In this document: piece after piece, positions 17,901 to 18,606 of the stretch | Position numbering within the stretch: position 1 is the first letter of the stretch | Layout of the letters: every line of letters starts with the position of its first letter | Source: Goniomonas avonlea | Taxonomy: Eukaryota > Cryptophyceae > Goniomonadida > Goniomonadaceae | Direction of reading: 5' to 3' | NCBI GenBank assembly: GCA_003573635.1 | Contig: QUTJ01031779.1 | Location: 1 to 18,606 of the forward strand | Length of the DNA: 18,606 nt | Made by a program: the position numbers and the translations under genes | The notes under the pieces: model-generated | What the model was told of the DNA's origin: nothing | Seen by the model: the letters and a program-made list of their open reading frames with translations, nothing else | Database searches by the model: none

Positions 17901-18606
17901 CAACCAAACTTATACATTGCGACATTGCGTCCCTGTGCTTGAGAAATTCTGGTCCTTTGGTTTCTCATTTTCCGTGACACCTGGGTCATCTCTGGTTGGT
18001 TGGCAGCCAGTTGTATGGAATGCTGCAACCGGGTGCAGGCCCCCGCGGACAAAGGTGTCCCTGACACGCACTCGACTGACTCTTCTGGTAGGACCGTGCG
18101 ATGCGAGTTGGCCTCCTCCAGTCCCTGGAGACGTACGCAGAGAACCTGACCCCCAATCTCGTGGAGAAGGATATCTGGCCGCACGTGGTAAGACGAAACA
18201 GAGTGAGAGCGAGATGGGAGGAGGGAGAGGAAGGCCGGGGCGGTGTATCGGATTGCAGCCCAGGGGGGAGGAGTGGGCAGGGCAGTCGGACAGTCAGAGG
18301 GAGGAAGTTCAGAGGGAGGAAGGTCGTCAACGAAGTCGAGAGCGGGCAGATTGGAAAGGAGCTCCATTGCTGACCTCCTGCTTCACAAACTCTCTCCCAT
18401 TCTTTCTTCCTTCCCCACACACCCCTAGCTCTGTTCCCTGCACCTGGGGGTGCAGTTTTTTGAAGCAGCGGCCCTCTTGGATGACCCATGTGTCCAGGCG
18501 ACAGGCTTCACGGACAGCACGCCTCTCATGCGGGAACTCACCGTCAAGTCCATGCTGCACTTCGCGCCCAAGCTGAGCCAGAAGCTCGTCGACACACAGC
18601 TCATGC
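14968..18606 (+). CDS. SCYL1: SCY1-like pseudokinase (SCYL1/NTKL), 3' truncated by the window edge
   Basis: SCYL1 proteins act in COPI-dependent Golgi-ER traffic and tRNA export. Exons: 14968-15114, 15168-15280, 15334-15487, 15533-15608, 15652-15722, 15768-15876, 15938-16014, 16282-16350, 16440-16481, 16736-16833, 17326-17417, 17758-17864, 18092-18187 and 18498 to the edge. All are GT-AG and in phase, giving about 453 residues. Residues about 1-285 are the kinase-like domain: VSVFVYE, KKTRHP, VWIVTEPVTPL, SWGLY, LVHGGVNV, WKLGAFD, LPPEM, DAWSLG and EVFNGQLF. The beta-3 Lys is absent, HRD is replaced by VHGGV and DFG by GAFD, so it is a pseudokinase, as in the family. HEAT repeats follow: CFLEEIAVQD, CRHKVLPELVKVLEFGG, VLGPLLKIGKRL, DRAMRVGLLQSLE, LTVKSMLHFAPKL. 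An alternative acceptor at 18428 would add 23 in-frame residues; 18498 aligns better with my recollection of human SCYL1. Introns 7-13 are long and simple-sequence rich. Confidence 0.93.
15290..15313 (+). repeat. (CA)12 microsatellite in SCYL1 intron 2
   Basis: A perfect CA run fills almost half of a 53-nt intron (15281-15333), just before the branch-like GCTTAAC and the acceptor. Confidence 0.9.
17229..17284 (+). repeat. GA/GT-rich simple repeat in SCYL1 intron 10
   Basis: GAGAAGAGAAG, then (TG)n, then GATGAGA units. It lies close to the acceptor of exon 11 in a 492-nt intron (16834-17325). Confidence 0.8.
17461..17550 (+). repeat. Polypurine GAGAGG/GGGA tract in SCYL1 intron 11
   Basis: About 90 bases of almost pure purine on the sense strand, including five GGGA units. 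Confidence 0.85.
17554..17684 (+). repeat. About 65-bp tandem duplication in SCYL1 intron 11
   Basis: CAATGTCTGCGCTCGCTCT starts a unit at 17554 and again, with one change near the end of this stretch, at 17619. The units share a CCCTTCCCC segment and an ACATGCAC end, with several substitutions between copies. Confidence 0.85.

Overview
This window reads as nuclear DNA of a unicellular eukaryote with a compact, moderately GC-rich genome. Genes are split by many GT-AG introns, several of only 43-55 nt with CTAAC/CTGAC-like branch sites. Protein families are eukaryotic (mitochondrial inner-membrane protease, SCY1-like pseudokinase, LIM domain protein, eukaryotic-type D-serine dehydratase). Nothing points to a virus, plasmid or bacterium. 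I cannot name the lineage; a protist or alga is most likely. No tRNA, rRNA, CRISPR array or transposon was recognised.

Layout, left to right: 3' end of an unrecognised gene (+, 1-418); a four-exon IMP1-type mitochondrial inner membrane protease (-, 644-1299); head-to-head with it a secreted chagasin-like cysteine protease inhibitor (+, 1382-1799); a large unrecognised membrane-anchored protein in at least eleven exons (-, 1898-6276); head-to-head with that a secreted, extremely lysine-rich protein (+, 6477-7415); an intergenic region with two adjacent hairpins whose loops are complementary (7821-7930); a glutamine-rich protein with one perfect LIM domain and two NPF motifs (-, 8110-10404); a possible 52-residue protein (-, 10647-10868); a 13-exon D-serine dehydratase-like PLP enzyme (-, 10936-14781); and head-to-head with that the first 14 exons of a SCYL1-like pseudokinase (+, 14968 to the window edge).

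Genes largely alternate strand, giving three divergent pairs with 82, 200 and 186 bp between start codons, presumably shared promoters. I see no shared pathway and no operon-like logic. The longest introns hold simple repeats and minisatellites, while most repeat-free introns stay near 50 nt.

Exon structures of IMP1, the chagasin-like gene, the LIM gene, the dehydratase and SCYL1 were worked out by hand from splice sites, reading phase and remembered family consensus. They are strong but unverified. The most unusual items are the lysine-rich secreted protein, the complementary-loop twin hairpin, and a frame break in an otherwise convincing dehydratase gene.
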